64,000 bases of DNA from NCBI GenBank assembly GCA_965215755.1, contig OZ244119.1, positions 5,270,001 to 5,334,000 on the forward strand. Direction: 5' to 3'. This document shows, one piece after another, positions 27,258-36,116 of the stretch. The DNA comes from Tectiglobus sp965215755 (GTDB taxonomy: Bacteria > Pseudomonadota > Alphaproteobacteria > Rhizobiales > Hyphomicrobiaceae). The notes below the pieces were generated by a model. That model was not told where the DNA came from. It worked only from the letters and a program-made list of their open reading frames with translations, and ran no database searches. Positions within the stretch are counted from its first letter, which is position 1. The number at the start of each line of letters is the position of its first letter. Made by a program: the position numbers and the translations under genes.

Positions 27258-28118
27258 ATGCCAATGTTCCGTTCGATGCTGTTCGTACCCGCAACCAACG
27301 AGAAGTTTATTGCTAAGGCCGCAGGACGGGGTGCCGATGCTATCATCCTTGACCTGGAAGACAGCATTCCGCCGGCCGAGAAGCTCAATGCACGCGCTGC
27401 TTTAGAAAGTGCGATCCCCCGCTGCCGCAGCGAAAAAGGACAGGTCTGGGTGCGGGTCAACCGACCGCTTCGTCTTTGTGTCGGCGATCTTGAGGCGGCA
27501 GTACGCGGTGGCGCGGATGGGATCATGCTACCGAAGACCGAGAGTAGCGAGCACGTTCGCTTTGTGGCCGAAGTGTTGGAAGACGTGGAGCGTGAAATGG
27601 GTAAGGTCGATCAGACACCGCTATTTTGCATTCTCGAAGATCCGCAGGCCGTGCTGACGGCAACGACGATTGTTGGATCGCACGCGCGTATCAAGATCGC
27701 GTCGACGGGCAGCGAAGACCTCGCAACAGCCCTGGGCGCCGCCCCGCTACCGGAGACACTGAAGGTTGCCAAGCAGATGGTTCATCTCGCAATCAAGGGA
27801 GCGGGGCGCTATTCATTCGGCCTGTTCGGTACAGTTGCCAATTATTCCGACCATGACGGCATCCGTGCGCTCGTCGCCGAGGCCAAGTTACATGGTTTTG
27901 ATGGTGCCACCTGCATTCACCCCGGCGTCGTTCCTCTTCTCAACGAAGGCTTTCGTGTTTCAGACGCAGAATTTGACGAAGCCCAGCGCATTATTGCGGC
28001 ATTTGATGAGGCGGAAAGCCAAGGCAGTGCATCGATCAGTGTCGATGGAAAAATGGTTGATATCCCGGTCGTCGAGCGCGCGCGCGATCTTGTCGAAAAG
28101 GCGAAACGCTGGCGCTAA
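27258..28118 (+). CDS. CoA-ester lyase (CitE/malyl-CoA lyase family)
   Basis: A 286-residue TIM-barrel protein of the citrate-lyase beta-subunit family. RSMLFVPATNEKF at the N-terminus, AIILDLEDSIPP with the Mg-binding acidic residue, VRVNRP, GIMLPKTES and CIHPGVVPLLNEGF are all hallmark segments. Such enzymes cleave or condense malyl-, methylmalyl- or citramalyl-CoA. GCGAGG precedes the ATG at 27258; an alternative ATG lies six bases downstream. It is divergent from the M20/MFS pair and convergent with the AEC transporter, so it may be single. Confidence 0.92.
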   Translation: MPMFRSMLFVPATNEKFIAKAAGRGADAIILDLEDSIPPAEKLNARAALESAIPRCRSEKGQVWVRVNRPLRLCVGDLEAAVRGGADGIMLPKTESSEHVRFVAEVLEDVEREMGKVDQTPLFCILEDPQAVLTATTIVGSHARIKIASTGSEDLATALGAAPLPETLKVAKQMVHLAIKGAGRYSFGLFGTVANYSDHDGIRALVAEAKLHGFDGATCIHPGVVPLLNEGFRVSDAEFDEAQRIIAAFDEAESQGSASISVDGKMVDIPVVERARDLVEKAKRWR

Positions 28119-28160
28119 TTGAGAAGCCTCGAAGCCCAGCGCAGTTTCTCGCACGATCAT

Positions 28161-29117
28161 CTAGCCGCCTGTCAGATACCCGTTTTTCAGCAGATAAAGC
28201 ACAGCCGAGACAGTAAAGAGTGACAGAACAGTTGTGACCGCAATTGATGCTGACAGCGTGCCTTGAGCGCGTTCGTATTGCGCCGCGAACAAGAATGGAT
28301 TGGCGCCAACAGGCAAGGCGGCAAACAGGACAGCGGTCGCGAACCAAACCGGCGGTAGCGGCCAAACGAACATCGCCAGTCCGATCACAATGGCCGGCAT
28401 CAGCAGCAACTTGAAGACCGTCATCACGATCAATGTCGGTGTCTGCCCTTGAAGCCGGAATGTCGACAATGTCATGCCCATGGCAAACAATGCTGTCGGA
28501 ACGGCCGCACCGGCAAGCAAGTCGATAAACCGCTCGGGGATGCCATGAAGCTGCAATCCTGCCAATCGTCCTGAGACACCAGCAAGCGTCGCCAGGATGA
28601 TCGGGTTCGTGAACAGTCGCACGATGACCGGCTTCAACGCGGCGAAAGAAAAGCGCCGTTCTCCGGCCAATGCGACTTCAATCTGCGTGACGGCTACCAA
28701 CCACATGATCGGCGTATCAATGGCTATGATGATGGCAGCCGGGATCGTGGATTCAGGGCCGAAGGCCGATAGGCTGAGCGGCAATCCGAGCATAACGGAA
28801 TTTGAGAAACTCGTTGCCATCGAGATGGGCGGTGCATCCGCCGCCGGGCGCCTCAACAGCACGATTGTAAGGATTGTGATCGCGATCCAAACGATGGCAA
28901 CGGCGCCGAAGTATACAGCAATCATGGCTTCCGGAGCGGCCGGCAGCTCGTCGACAGACAAGAAGGCGCGGAAGATCAATGCCGGCATTGTTACTTTGAA
29001 TGCAAATGCTGGCAGGCCGGCGATCGCCGCTTCAGGCAAATAGTTGGATCGGGCAGCTGCATAACCGAGCAGCACCAAGCCAGCGACTGGTGCCACGATC
29101 ATCAGAATTTCATGCAT
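28161..29117 (-). CDS. AEC-family (auxin efflux carrier type) transporter
   Basis: A 318-residue membrane protein with roughly ten hydrophobic segments arranged as two five-segment halves. The N-terminal FKVTMPALIFRAFLSVDELP and the crossover-like LGLPLSLSAFGPES are typical of AEC permeases. Bacterial members such as MdcF/MleP carry malonate, malate or other carboxylates, which would suit the adjacent CoA-ester lyase. It ends 42 bases after that convergent gene. Substrate is inferred only from context. Confidence 0.9.
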   Translation of the reverse strand: MHEILMIVAPVAGLVLLGYAAARSNYLPEAAIAGLPAFAFKVTMPALIFRAFLSVDELPAAPEAMIAVYFGAVAIVWIAITILTIVLLRRPAADAPPISMATSFSNSVMLGLPLSLSAFGPESTIPAAIIIAIDTPIMWLVAVTQIEVALAGERRFSFAALKPVIVRLFTNPIILATLAGVSGRLAGLQLHGIPERFIDLLAGAAVPTALFAMGMTLSTFRLQGQTPTLIVMTVFKLLLMPAIVIGLAMFVWPLPPVWFATAVLFAALPVGANPFLFAAQYERAQGTLSASIAVTTVLSLFTVSAVLYLLKNGYLTGG

Positions 29118-29388
29118 AAGGGTCCCGTCCGGTGCTAGCCACAGTCACAGGTGTGGCCTCACCCTCTGCCATCGCACGATCGATCGCAGCTCTCCAGGCC
29201 GGTTGATCACTGCGCCGCAGGCAAGCAGCCGGCTTCAACGTTGCCTTTACCGCTCCAAGCTCGCTATCCTAGCCCAAGCAATACGTCGGCACCCGGAACC
29301 GAACCGATGCCGAGTAATAGCGCACATCTGATTACTTCCTTAGCGCGATGATCAAGAAATTGACGGCGTCAGGCCGTGGAGCACAAAC

Positions 29389-30222
29389 ATGAAAATTGGC
29401 GTTTTGCATCCAGGAAATATGGGTGTCTCGGTTGCAGCCAGTATCCGGCAAGGCGGGCACACGGTCTATTGGGCCTCTGAAGGGCGTTCGCCTCAGACCG
29501 CTGAGCGCGCTAAGGAAAATGGCCTGACCGATGCAGGCACGCTCCAAGGTGTCTGCGATGCCAGCGATATCGTCTTCAGTATTTGCCCACCAGAAGCTGC
29601 AAGCCAGCTGGCGTCTGATGTCAAAGCTTCCGGGTTTGGCGGAACGTTTGTTGATGCGAACGCCATTTCGCCTGTTCGCATGACCAGCATAGCCGCGGAC
29701 CTGGAGCCTGCAGGGATTACCGTTGTCGATGGCGGCATTATTGGTCATCCCGCGTGGAAACCCGGAACCACATGGCTTTATCTTTCCGGTGCTGCTGCCG
29801 GACAGGTGGCCGAAGTCTCCAGTGCCGGACCTTTACACACCGAGATCATCGATGGTGATATCGGTAAGGCTTCCGCGCTTAAAATGTGTTACGCGGCGTT
29901 CTCAAAGGGTACGACAGCTCTGACTTGCGCCATTCTTGCGACAGCTGATGAGTTGGGAGTCCGGGACGAACTCAATGGTCATTGGGAACGCGATCAGGCC
30001 GGCCTGGCTGAGAAACGCGAAATGGCGACGCGTGGTGTAACGGCCAAAGCATGGCGGTTTGTTGCAGAGATGAACGAGATCTCCGAGACCTTTGACAAAG
30101 CCGGACTGCCGGGTGGCTTTCATGCAGCTGCCGCCGACTTGTACACACGCCTCAGTCACCTGAAGTCGGGTCCGCATCCATCCGACCTCCGCGTTGTGCT
30201 TGACGCCCTCAAAAGTAAGTAG
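29389..30222 (+). CDS. NAD(P)-binding dehydrogenase, 6PGDH-like with DUF1932 C-terminal domain
   Basis: A 277-residue protein with an N-terminal Rossmann domain (MKIGVLHPGNMGVSVAAS; the first glycine of the GxGxxG pattern is replaced, giving LHPGNMG) and a helical C-terminal domain that contains KASALKMCYAAFSKGTTAL. This matches the 3-hydroxyisobutyrate-dehydrogenase-like DUF1932 group. The NMG form of the loop is frequent in that group. The reaction is not known but oxidation of a hydroxy acid is expected. It stands alone on the plus strand with 271 bases upstream of no visible content. Confidence 0.87.
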   Translation: MKIGVLHPGNMGVSVAASIRQGGHTVYWASEGRSPQTAERAKENGLTDAGTLQGVCDASDIVFSICPPEAASQLASDVKASGFGGTFVDANAISPVRMTSIAADLEPAGITVVDGGIIGHPAWKPGTTWLYLSGAAAGQVAEVSSAGPLHTEIIDGDIGKASALKMCYAAFSKGTTALTCAILATADELGVRDELNGHWERDQAGLAEKREMATRGVTAKAWRFVAEMNEISETFDKAGLPGGFHAAAADLYTRLSHLKSGPHPSDLRVVLDALKSK

Positions 30223-30328
30223 ACGATCAATTCTTTCGTCGGTTTCGCAACACGCTAACAATTCGTTAACCCTGCTTGTTTACGGCTGAACCGACTTAGG
30301 TTCAGTCAAAAAAGTAGGCGTCGATCGT

Positions 30329-30913
30329 ATGCGTGGCTTAATCAAAATGCTTCTAGCCGGCGGTCTCATGACCTTCACGGCCTATGTATTCTATGTCGAG
30401 CCCAATGCCTCGGACGATCCAGCTGGAGCCGTCTCAAAAGCAACCCAGCGCCTCTCGACAATTTGTGAGCGCAACCGGGCCGAGTGCGAATTCCTCAGTG
30501 ACTTTGGCAATGGCATCGGACAGGCCACAAGCATTGGGTGGAGCCTCATCACGGGGCAGGGCCGTCTCGTCTACGTCTCCAATGATGGACAACAGTTCGA
30601 TGTAGCCCGGCCGCGCCAACCAGGCGAGGCATCAGGCTCTACCGCGGGGCCGCTGAGCAGTTTGGTCCGCTCGACAGGACTGTTCGGAAACAGCGATTCC
30701 AGTGACCGTCAGAACCATTACTCAGAACGAAACGCGCAATACCGGCGCGATCGTCAGGCTGATGCTCCGACGTCCAGCAATTCGCTTGGGGATCTGATCA
30801 AGTCAACCAACCTGTTTGGAAGTGGTCAGACCAGGGCCAATGAGCGAGATCACGCCCCCGGCCACAATTGTGGACCAGACGCCTATGGCCGCTATCGTCA
30901 ACACTGCAATTAG
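30329..30913 (+). CDS. DUF5330-like exported or membrane-anchored protein
   Basis: A 194-residue protein with one N-terminal hydrophobic segment (about 5-25). The motif STICERNRAECEFLSDFG with two cysteines resembles the ICERxxxxCE core of the DUF5330 proteins of Hyphomicrobiales, recalled from memory. The remaining C-terminal half is polar, rich in Ser/Asn/Arg, and repeats the phrase LxxLxxSTxLFGxS twice (around SSLVRSTGLFGNS and GDLIKSTNLFGSG). No enzymatic motif is visible. It is convergent with the NYN gene and with the candidate small RNA. Confidence 0.7.
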   Translation: MRGLIKMLLAGGLMTFTAYVFYVEPNASDDPAGAVSKATQRLSTICERNRAECEFLSDFGNGIGQATSIGWSLITGQGRLVYVSNDGQQFDVARPRQPGEASGSTAGPLSSLVRSTGLFGNSDSSDRQNHYSERNAQYRRDRQADAPTSSNSLGDLIKSTNLFGSGQTRANERDHAPGHNCGPDAYGRYRQHCN

Positions 30914-30994
30914 CAGTCTGCCTCAGTCAATTGCCGGTGCGCCCCGCTAAAGGCAAGAGCCGCAAGCTTCTGGTCCGCGTGCTCCTTAGACACT

Positions 30995-31039
30995 AAAAAC
31001 CCCGCTGAGAACTGAGACTGTTTCTCGTTCCTGCGGGGT
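30995..31039 (-). terminator. Intrinsic terminator on the minus strand
   Basis: On the minus strand ACCCCGC (31039-31033) pairs with GCGGGGT (31005-30999). Inside the loop GAACGAGA pairs with TCTCAGTTC (one bulge). The stem is followed by TTTT (30998-30995). An outer 8-bp inverted repeat (GACACTAA at 30989-30996 with TTAGTGTC at 31048-31055) surrounds the structure. Confidence 0.7.
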
Positions 31040-31176
31040 CAAATATCTTAGTGTCGGCTCCCTCTGCACCCGCCAGTTGGAAATGCCACGGCTGAATGCA
31101 TGAGGCTGGAAGCCTACACCACCACGGAATATTGCGAACGCAGATCATTCTGTCCGCGCAAGCGCCTCCGAGAAGC
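30995..31176 (-). ncRNA. Candidate small RNA of about 180 nt
   Basis: The 340 bases between the DUF5330-like gene and the NYN gene contain a minus-strand unit with its own promoter-like sequence (31183-31210) and a strong intrinsic terminator (30995-31039). The interval also holds smaller hairpins (AGGCT-TCC-AGCCT near 31107). A 69-codon frame over the same stretch has no ribosome site and stops within the terminator, so an RNA is more likely than a peptide. The alternative is that the terminator simply belongs to the NYN gene, 215 bases upstream. I could not match it to 6S, SRP or tmRNA. Confidence 0.35.
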
Positions 31177-31182
31177 ATCGTG

Positions 31183-31210
31183 AACTTAGCAAATTCTGCC
31201 AAAATGTCAA
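31183..31210 (-). promoter_or_regulatory. Possible sigma-70 type promoter for the small RNA
   Basis: A perfect TTGACA -35 (31210-31205, minus strand) is followed after 16 bases by TAAGTT (31188-31183), a weak -10. Transcription would start near 31176. Confidence 0.35.
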
Positions 31211-31253
31211 TTATCGTCGCGCGAACCCGGACGTCGCGCCAGGCCCTTGAAGG

Positions 31254-32549
31254 CTATGCGGCGGTTAGGTTCTCCAGGATAGAAACGACGGAAATCAAAG
31301 GGTTACCTTTCTGATTTCTGCCGACCACTTTGACTTCTATCTTTTGACCTGACTGGAAGACCTGTTCGATATCCTTCCCCTGCAAGAAGGGCTGTACGGT
31401 TTGAAAACTTGGCATGATGCGCACTAAGTCCGGACCATTTTCAACCGATATGCGCAGGCCATGGCGCGAAACTTTCCGGACCGTCGCATTGTAGTGCGCT
31501 CCGATGTCCAGTGACCTTGTTGTTTCTGGGATGTCATCACCAAATCCATCATCTGAAGTTGGGGTTTCTGCCTGGGTAACAGGCGCTGACTGCGGGGCTC
31601 GAGCGGCTGCCGTCCTGCCTGTGTTCTCATCGGGCTTATTCGTTCGGCTGAACCATTTCGATGGCTGCGATAGTTTCCGCGTCAGAGTGCGATCAATTAC
31701 GATATCACCCCAGACCGAGCCGCTAATGCCGTGTGGGCGTCGCTTGAAGCCAACATGAATGACGCGCTTGTTGAAATGGGTTTGCAACGCCCGAACAGCA
31801 GGCACGTAGTCGCTGTCTTCGCTCAGTAACAACGCCACATCATAGGTGTCGGCTGACGCGTGCAGAAAGAGGTGACTGATCAGACTCGTATCGACCCCCT
31901 TTTCGTTTGACTGCAGGTCACCGTCAGCATTGCGTGTTGGCGTGCCATCCTCGAACTTTAAAGTACGGTCAGAAATGTGCACGGCGTAACCTGGGATAAG
32001 CGCCACGTCGGTCTCAAGAAAGCGTCTTCGACGATAGAAATAGGCAGTATCGGCCTTATGATCCTCACCATGGAGGGCCAACAGCTGATAAGGAATGTAG
32101 CTCTCATAGAGCTCGGCACCGGCGAAGCACAGTTGCTCACGCTTGACACCAAGCAACACCGGCAGTTCGTCGATCAGCACCTGAGGTAGGTTCTGCCATG
32201 AGATAGCATCAACGCGGACCCTGCCGCGGTTGAACGCCTTCCAGTTCATTTCGAAGTTTGGCAGATCAATGAAAAGGCGCACACGAAGAGGCCTGCCTTG
32301 ACCGCCATCTGTATTCGAATTGGCAAGCGCAGGCGACGTTCGCACGGCCGGGACAGTGTCATGGACATCGATGCGGCGCAGCTCCGATGCCATCTGACGA
32401 GCTAACTGCCAGGCGCTTGTATCATCGAGCTGCATCGGCAAGCTTCGACGCCAAAATCGACCAAATACGAGCCCCGCAATCAACGCAGCAACTGCAATAG
32501 CAGCCGTTTGGTAGACGGATGGCTCCAGGAAAATGCTAAGATCGAGCAC
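31254..32549 (-). CDS. Membrane-anchored NYN (LabA/DUF88) nuclease with C-terminal S1-like RNA-binding domain
   Basis: A 431-residue protein with three parts: a transmembrane segment at about 12-30; a NYN PIN-like domain at about 88-285; and an S1-like OB fold at about 345-422 (AHYNATVRKVSRHGLRISV, then GQKIEVKVVGRNQKG). All NYN catalytic acids are in place: Asp95 in LFIDLPNF, Asp220 in EKGVDTSLISH, and Asp245/Asp247 in LSEDSDY. NYN domains of the LabA group are metal-dependent RNases. A proline-rich linker separates nuclease and S1 domains. The combination implies an RNase tethered to the inner membrane with its own RNA-binding module. It stands alone, convergent with the DUF5330-like gene. 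Confidence 0.88.
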   Translation of the reverse strand: MLDLSIFLEPSVYQTAAIAVAALIAGLVFGRFWRRSLPMQLDDTSAWQLARQMASELRRIDVHDTVPAVRTSPALANSNTDGGQGRPLRVRLFIDLPNFEMNWKAFNRGRVRVDAISWQNLPQVLIDELPVLLGVKREQLCFAGAELYESYIPYQLLALHGEDHKADTAYFYRRRRFLETDVALIPGYAVHISDRTLKFEDGTPTRNADGDLQSNEKGVDTSLISHLFLHASADTYDVALLLSEDSDYVPAVRALQTHFNKRVIHVGFKRRPHGISGSVWGDIVIDRTLTRKLSQPSKWFSRTNKPDENTGRTAAARAPQSAPVTQAETPTSDDGFGDDIPETTRSLDIGAHYNATVRKVSRHGLRISVENGPDLVRIMPSFQTVQPFLQGKDIEQVFQSGQKIEVKVVGRNQKGNPLISVVSILENLTAA

Positions 32550-32755
32550 AAGCTCTCCAACGCGAACAAGTCGTTTTTCGAGTGTTTTGAACCGGTTACA
32601 ATGTTGAGCACAAGTCGGCCAGCGATCTACTTGCGCGGCAGAAGGCAGGGTGTTGCGGAATCAGCGCATCACGGATCATGCTATCGCTGAACACGTCGGT
32701 CGATTACCGTGTGACAAGCCGCGAGGGCACTGATGTCCGCAAGTTCCCGTCCGGC

Positions 32756-33166
32756 CTACTCGTTGACCTGATGAACTTCGACAATGTTGCCTGCCGGATC
32801 GTAGAAGAACACCTGATGCCACTTGTCCATGAACGAGCTGCCGAAATCAGAGAACGGAATGCCCTGTTCAGTCAGTCGCTTCTTGAAGGCCTCAATGTCA
32901 TCAGTCCGGAACGCTAGGTGGCCACGCTCTAGAGGATTGATCTGCTGGCCGGTGCGGAAGCCGACACCCAAATCGGTCTGCGCATGATGAAATTGGATAT
33001 TGCCATCGGTGTGAAACGCGACGCCGCCATCATAACCGTCGTCACTGCGCACCCGGTACGCTTCCATTGAAGGCTCTGGCTTCATGTCGAGCACTTCTTG
33101 ATAGAATTTATCCATGCCCGGCACATCGCTGGTGCAAAGATTGACGTGGTGGAATTCGATTTTCAT
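32756..33166 (-). CDS. VOC-family (glyoxalase/bleomycin resistance/dioxygenase) protein
   Basis: A 136-residue two-module VOC protein. It starts with MKIEFHHVNLCTSDVPGMDKFY and has metal-ligand candidates His (FHHV), His in ERGHLAFRTDD and Glu in GNIVEVHQ. The ATG at 33166 follows AGGGAGCGAGAC, while a longer upstream frame overlaps the divergent SDR promoter. It is divergent from the SDR at 33290. Function may be a glyoxalase, dioxygenase or isomerase. Confidence 0.9.
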   Translation of the reverse strand: MKIEFHHVNLCTSDVPGMDKFYQEVLDMKPEPSMEAYRVRSDDGYDGGVAFHTDGNIQFHHAQTDLGVGFRTGQQINPLERGHLAFRTDDIEAFKKRLTEQGIPFSDFGSSFMDKWHQVFFYDPAGNIVEVHQVNE

Positions 33167-33289
33167 GTCTCGCTCCCTGAGTGGGCCTTGAACAAGCCCA
33201 TTATTCCAGCCCTGTTCGAGCGGGCGTTTCCAATATTTTCTGCCGCGTACTACGATGTCCCAAAATACGTGACCAGGGAAGGAATTCAC

Positions 33290-34039
33290 ATGCGGCTGAA
33301 AGACAAAATCGCCATTGTGACCGGTGCCGCATCAGGCATGGGCGCTGCTACGGCCAAGTTGTTTGCCAAGGAGGGCGCTCGAGTCGTTCTGACAGATATA
33401 CTGGAAGCTGAGGGCCCGGCCGTTGTGGCTGAGATTGAGGCCGCCGGTGGAACAGCGATGTTCATCAAGCATGACATCAGTGACGAAGAGAACTGGAACG
33501 CCGTTGTCGATGCGACTGTGAAAGCCCACGGGCGGATCGACATCCTGATCAACAACGCTGGCGTCAGTGGTTCCTATCCTGATCTCCTTAGCCGGGAAGT
33601 TTGGGATACGCAGATGAACATCAATGCAACCGGGACATTTCTCGGACTACGAACTGTTATTCCGGTGATGCAAGCGAACGGTGGCGGAGCCGTCGTCAAC
33701 ATTTCATCGATCTCGGGGGTGACGGGGCAGAGCTTCGTACATATGGGCTACAACGCATCGAAAGGTGCGCTTCGGACGATGACCAAGGCAGCTGCTGTGC
33801 AGTTCGCAAATGACGGGATCCGGGTCAATTCGGTGCACCCCGGACTGATGCCGGCGATGCGGACATCGAAGCTAACGGCTGACCCGGAAATCCGCGATAA
33901 GATGCTCAGTGCCGTACCGATGCGCCGGGCGGGGGCGATCGAGGAGGTCGCCAACGCCAATCTGTTTCTGGCCAGCGACGAAGCCTCCTATATCACGGGC
34001 GTCGAGCTGCCTGTCGATGGCGGGTTTCTCGCGCTCTGA
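33290..34039 (+). CDS. SDR-family oxidoreductase (glucose-1-dehydrogenase-like)
   Basis: A 249-residue classical SDR: TGAASGMGAATAKLFAKEG cofactor loop, NNAG, ISSISG with the catalytic Ser, YNASKGAL with Tyr and Lys, and the C-terminal ASYITGVELPVDGGF. The ATG at 33290 follows AGGGAAGGA; 64 upstream codons in frame lack family similarity and cross the VOC promoter. Acidic residue ILEAE after the second strand favours NAD. The substrate is unknown. Confidence 0.92.
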   Translation: MRLKDKIAIVTGAASGMGAATAKLFAKEGARVVLTDILEAEGPAVVAEIEAAGGTAMFIKHDISDEENWNAVVDATVKAHGRIDILINNAGVSGSYPDLLSREVWDTQMNINATGTFLGLRTVIPVMQANGGGAVVNISSISGVTGQSFVHMGYNASKGALRTMTKAAAVQFANDGIRVNSVHPGLMPAMRTSKLTADPEIRDKMLSAVPMRRAGAIEEVANANLFLASDEASYITGVELPVDGGFLAL

Positions 34040-34148
34040 TCAGGCGAGCAGGCTGATGGCGAGCGGTCGGGATGGCTATACCAATCGACGAGAATGGGGT
34101 GTCGATTGGCGGTGGCTGGCAAAACAGTATTGCTAAAGCCAGTGATCT

Positions 34149-34517
34149 CTAACCCATGGACTGTTCGCGATCGCCTTCGAGCCTCCCGAACAGCCATCCC
34201 ATGCCACACCAAAATAGAAAAGAGATCAGGCTCGCCAGTAGACACATGCCGGCAAGGTCGAGGGCTTGCTCGACTGACCGGTACCGACCGCGCGCAAATC
34301 TGATCCACGCATCCGAGGCGGCGATCTGGGCACGCACTTCGTCCTGGCTCCTACCTGCTCCAGCTGATGCCTGTGCGCGTCTGGTCAATTCCTGCGCGAT
34401 TTCAGAGCGGTACTGAAGGTAGCTTGACCCGCCGAAGCAGAGACATACGAATGCCAGCCCGAGAAATACCAAGGCAACGGACACGCCTAGACGATTGAAG
34501 CCCTGACGAATGGTCAT
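34149..34517 (-). CDS. Small two-TM membrane protein of unknown function
   Basis: A 122-residue protein with hydrophobic segments near 11-33 and 89-110 separated by a polar helical region rich in Arg, Gln and Ala. No domain is recognised and the ribosome site is weak. It has the hydropathy of a genuine membrane protein, and no better frame occupies this stretch. A shorter start is possible. Confidence 0.55.
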   Translation of the reverse strand: MTIRQGFNRLGVSVALVFLGLAFVCLCFGGSSYLQYRSEIAQELTRRAQASAGAGRSQDEVRAQIAASDAWIRFARGRYRSVEQALDLAGMCLLASLISFLFWCGMGWLFGRLEGDREQSMG

Positions 34518-34631
34518 ATCAGATTTGTTTCGGTGCTCTTTGCAATTGACTCAAACAATAAGCAGCTGAATTTCGGTCAATCAACTACGGAAGCTGATTA
34601 TTCCATGTGGTATGTTGGCGTTCCAGTGCCG

Positions 34632-35165
34632 TCATGGAAGCCGCCGGAGCCGTTCTGGCGGACTGTGCCGCACGATGACTCGATCTCCCAACTGAATAGT
34701 GCCTCCTCGTGCCACTGAGCACGCGACACCGCCCCGCCAATTGGGATGCAATGCCTTTCGCAATCCTGCATGAACCTTATCCATGCGCCCACAGGGGAGC
34801 AGCTGCGCTTCAACGACGAGTTCAATAACCCCGACGCTTAGACTGGCGCCCCGCGCACGCGGCAATCGTATGCCTTCTACCAGCAGGTTTGCCCGGCGAT
34901 CCGTCCAAGGCAGTTCGATTGGCATACCTTCAGAGGCGCTAAGGTCAGCCAGTGCGGCCTGCCAATCCTCGATCGCCATGATCGTAATTCGCCGCTTAGG
35001 AAATTTCGGCCCCTTGTGATCACCGCACAGGCCCGAATCCATCGTAATAGCGCCTTCTGATACCAACTCCATCGGTGCATGGCGTTCGCTACGCCGTGCT
35101 ATCCCTGCAAGGCAGCCTGAAGGACTGACTTGTTGTTCCCCGCCTGGATCGCGCCTATCGCACAT
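34632..35165 (-). CDS. MOSC-domain protein
   Basis: A 177-residue protein with the beta-strand domain found at the C-terminus of molybdenum-cofactor sulfurases. Typical elements are SGLCGDHKGPKFPKRRITIM, PWTDRRANLLVEGI and the sulfur-carrying cysteine segment LLPCGRMDKV, then WRGGVACSVARGGTIQLGD. Stand-alone MOSC proteins transfer sulfur to metal sites or act on N-hydroxylated substrates. The start overlaps the NnrU stop (TGATG at 35165), so the two are coupled. It may serve the molybdoenzyme at the right edge of the window, but that is distant. Confidence 0.88.
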   Translation of the reverse strand: MCDRRDPGGEQQVSPSGCLAGIARRSERHAPMELVSEGAITMDSGLCGDHKGPKFPKRRITIMAIEDWQAALADLSASEGMPIELPWTDRRANLLVEGIRLPRARGASLSVGVIELVVEAQLLPCGRMDKVHAGLRKALHPNWRGGVACSVARGGTIQLGDRVIVRHSPPERLRRLP

Positions 35166-35752
35166 CACGGCACCAAGGCGATGCCGATCAACCGTTCATG
35201 AGCCCAGAACATGAAAAGCACATAGACGCCAAGGCCGCCAACTACAGCGACAACGTCACCAATGATGCTGCCCTTGCGGTCTCCGAGAGGGCCCCGGCTA
35301 GAGCGCGATTTAACAGAAATTCTATCAATGACCGCATAGGCCAGGAAGCTGCCGAATAGGATCATGGACGCCAGATCTCCATTCGCCAAGAGGTGGGCAA
35401 GCGCCCAGATCTTGATTGCCGCCAGCATCGGATGTCCGACGCGATCGCGAATATTGCTCGGCACATAGGCGGCAATCAACAGCACGAAGACGGGGATCAT
35501 CAGCAGGAAGACGACGTGCTTGATCCAGGTCGGCGGAACCCAAATCTGTGGGTTCCCCGTGCCAGCCGTTTGCAGCTCACCGTATCCCATAACGATCAAG
35601 ACGAACCCGATGAGGGAAACGATTGAAAATAAAGCCTGATACCCCACGCCCCCAAGGGCGGAAGCCAATTGCGTGCGCGTTGACGTGAGTATCGGAACAA
35701 AATGAATTCCGAAAAATACGAGCAGTCCCAGCACAAACAAGCTCATGCACAT
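35165..35752 (-). CDS. NnrU-family membrane protein
   Basis: A 195-residue inner-membrane protein with about five or six hydrophobic segments. FFGIHFVPILTSTRTQLASALG and VPSNIRDRVGHPMLAAIKIWALAHLLANGD are the family signature; the latter is typical of NnrU, first described beside denitrification genes. No nitric-oxide or nitrite reductase genes are present here. The start is taken at the ATG at 35752; TTG and GTG codons just upstream are alternatives. It is translationally coupled to the MOSC gene. Confidence 0.9.
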   Translation of the reverse strand: MCMSLFVLGLLVFFGIHFVPILTSTRTQLASALGGVGYQALFSIVSLIGFVLIVMGYGELQTAGTGNPQIWVPPTWIKHVVFLLMIPVFVLLIAAYVPSNIRDRVGHPMLAAIKIWALAHLLANGDLASMILFGSFLAYAVIDRISVKSRSSRGPLGDRKGSIIGDVVAVVGGLGVYVLFMFWAHERLIGIALVP

Positions 35753-36116
35753 CACCAATGCTGTTTACGGTCTATTAACCATGCACGCGCTACGCCGCAG
35801 AACGTCGCGAGATGGGTTGATATGGCCTCGGCAAGATCCATAACATTCTTTTCGCCGCGTGCCACATCTTTGACAGAGATGTCGATGACAATCCGAATGA
35901 TGGAGAGTATACCTGGAATGTCGAGCAGTTGGGGATGAACTGACCGGCAGACTTCAGGAGTGTAGGGCTCGCCAGCCGGGGAGTCTTAAATAGCGCTTAG
36001 TAACGCGTGTGCGCCGCTGCTGTTATCCGAAACGTAAATCACGTCCGGATCTCGATATGTGATGCAGATTGTGTGCGTTGCCCGCCCGACGTAGCGTAAT
36101 TTGGGGGCTTACATCT
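35753..36116. other. Divergent intergenic region
   Basis: These 364 bases separate NnrU (minus) from the Sel1-like gene (plus). A TTGACA occurs at 35871-35876 but no acceptable -10 follows at the right distance. Short open frames show no ribosome site. GGGGG precedes the ATG at 36117. Confidence 0.45.

Noticed and set aside
30995..31176. Possible 6S, SRP or tmRNA gene
   Set aside because: None of the conserved sequences I know for these RNAs could be found.
30993..31202. 69-codon minus-strand frame in the candidate small-RNA region
   Set aside because: It starts inside the promoter-like sequence and stops in the terminator; an RNA explains it better.
35702..35938. 78-codon plus-strand frame before the Sel1-like gene
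   Set aside because: Overlaps the NnrU gene start and has no ribosome site.
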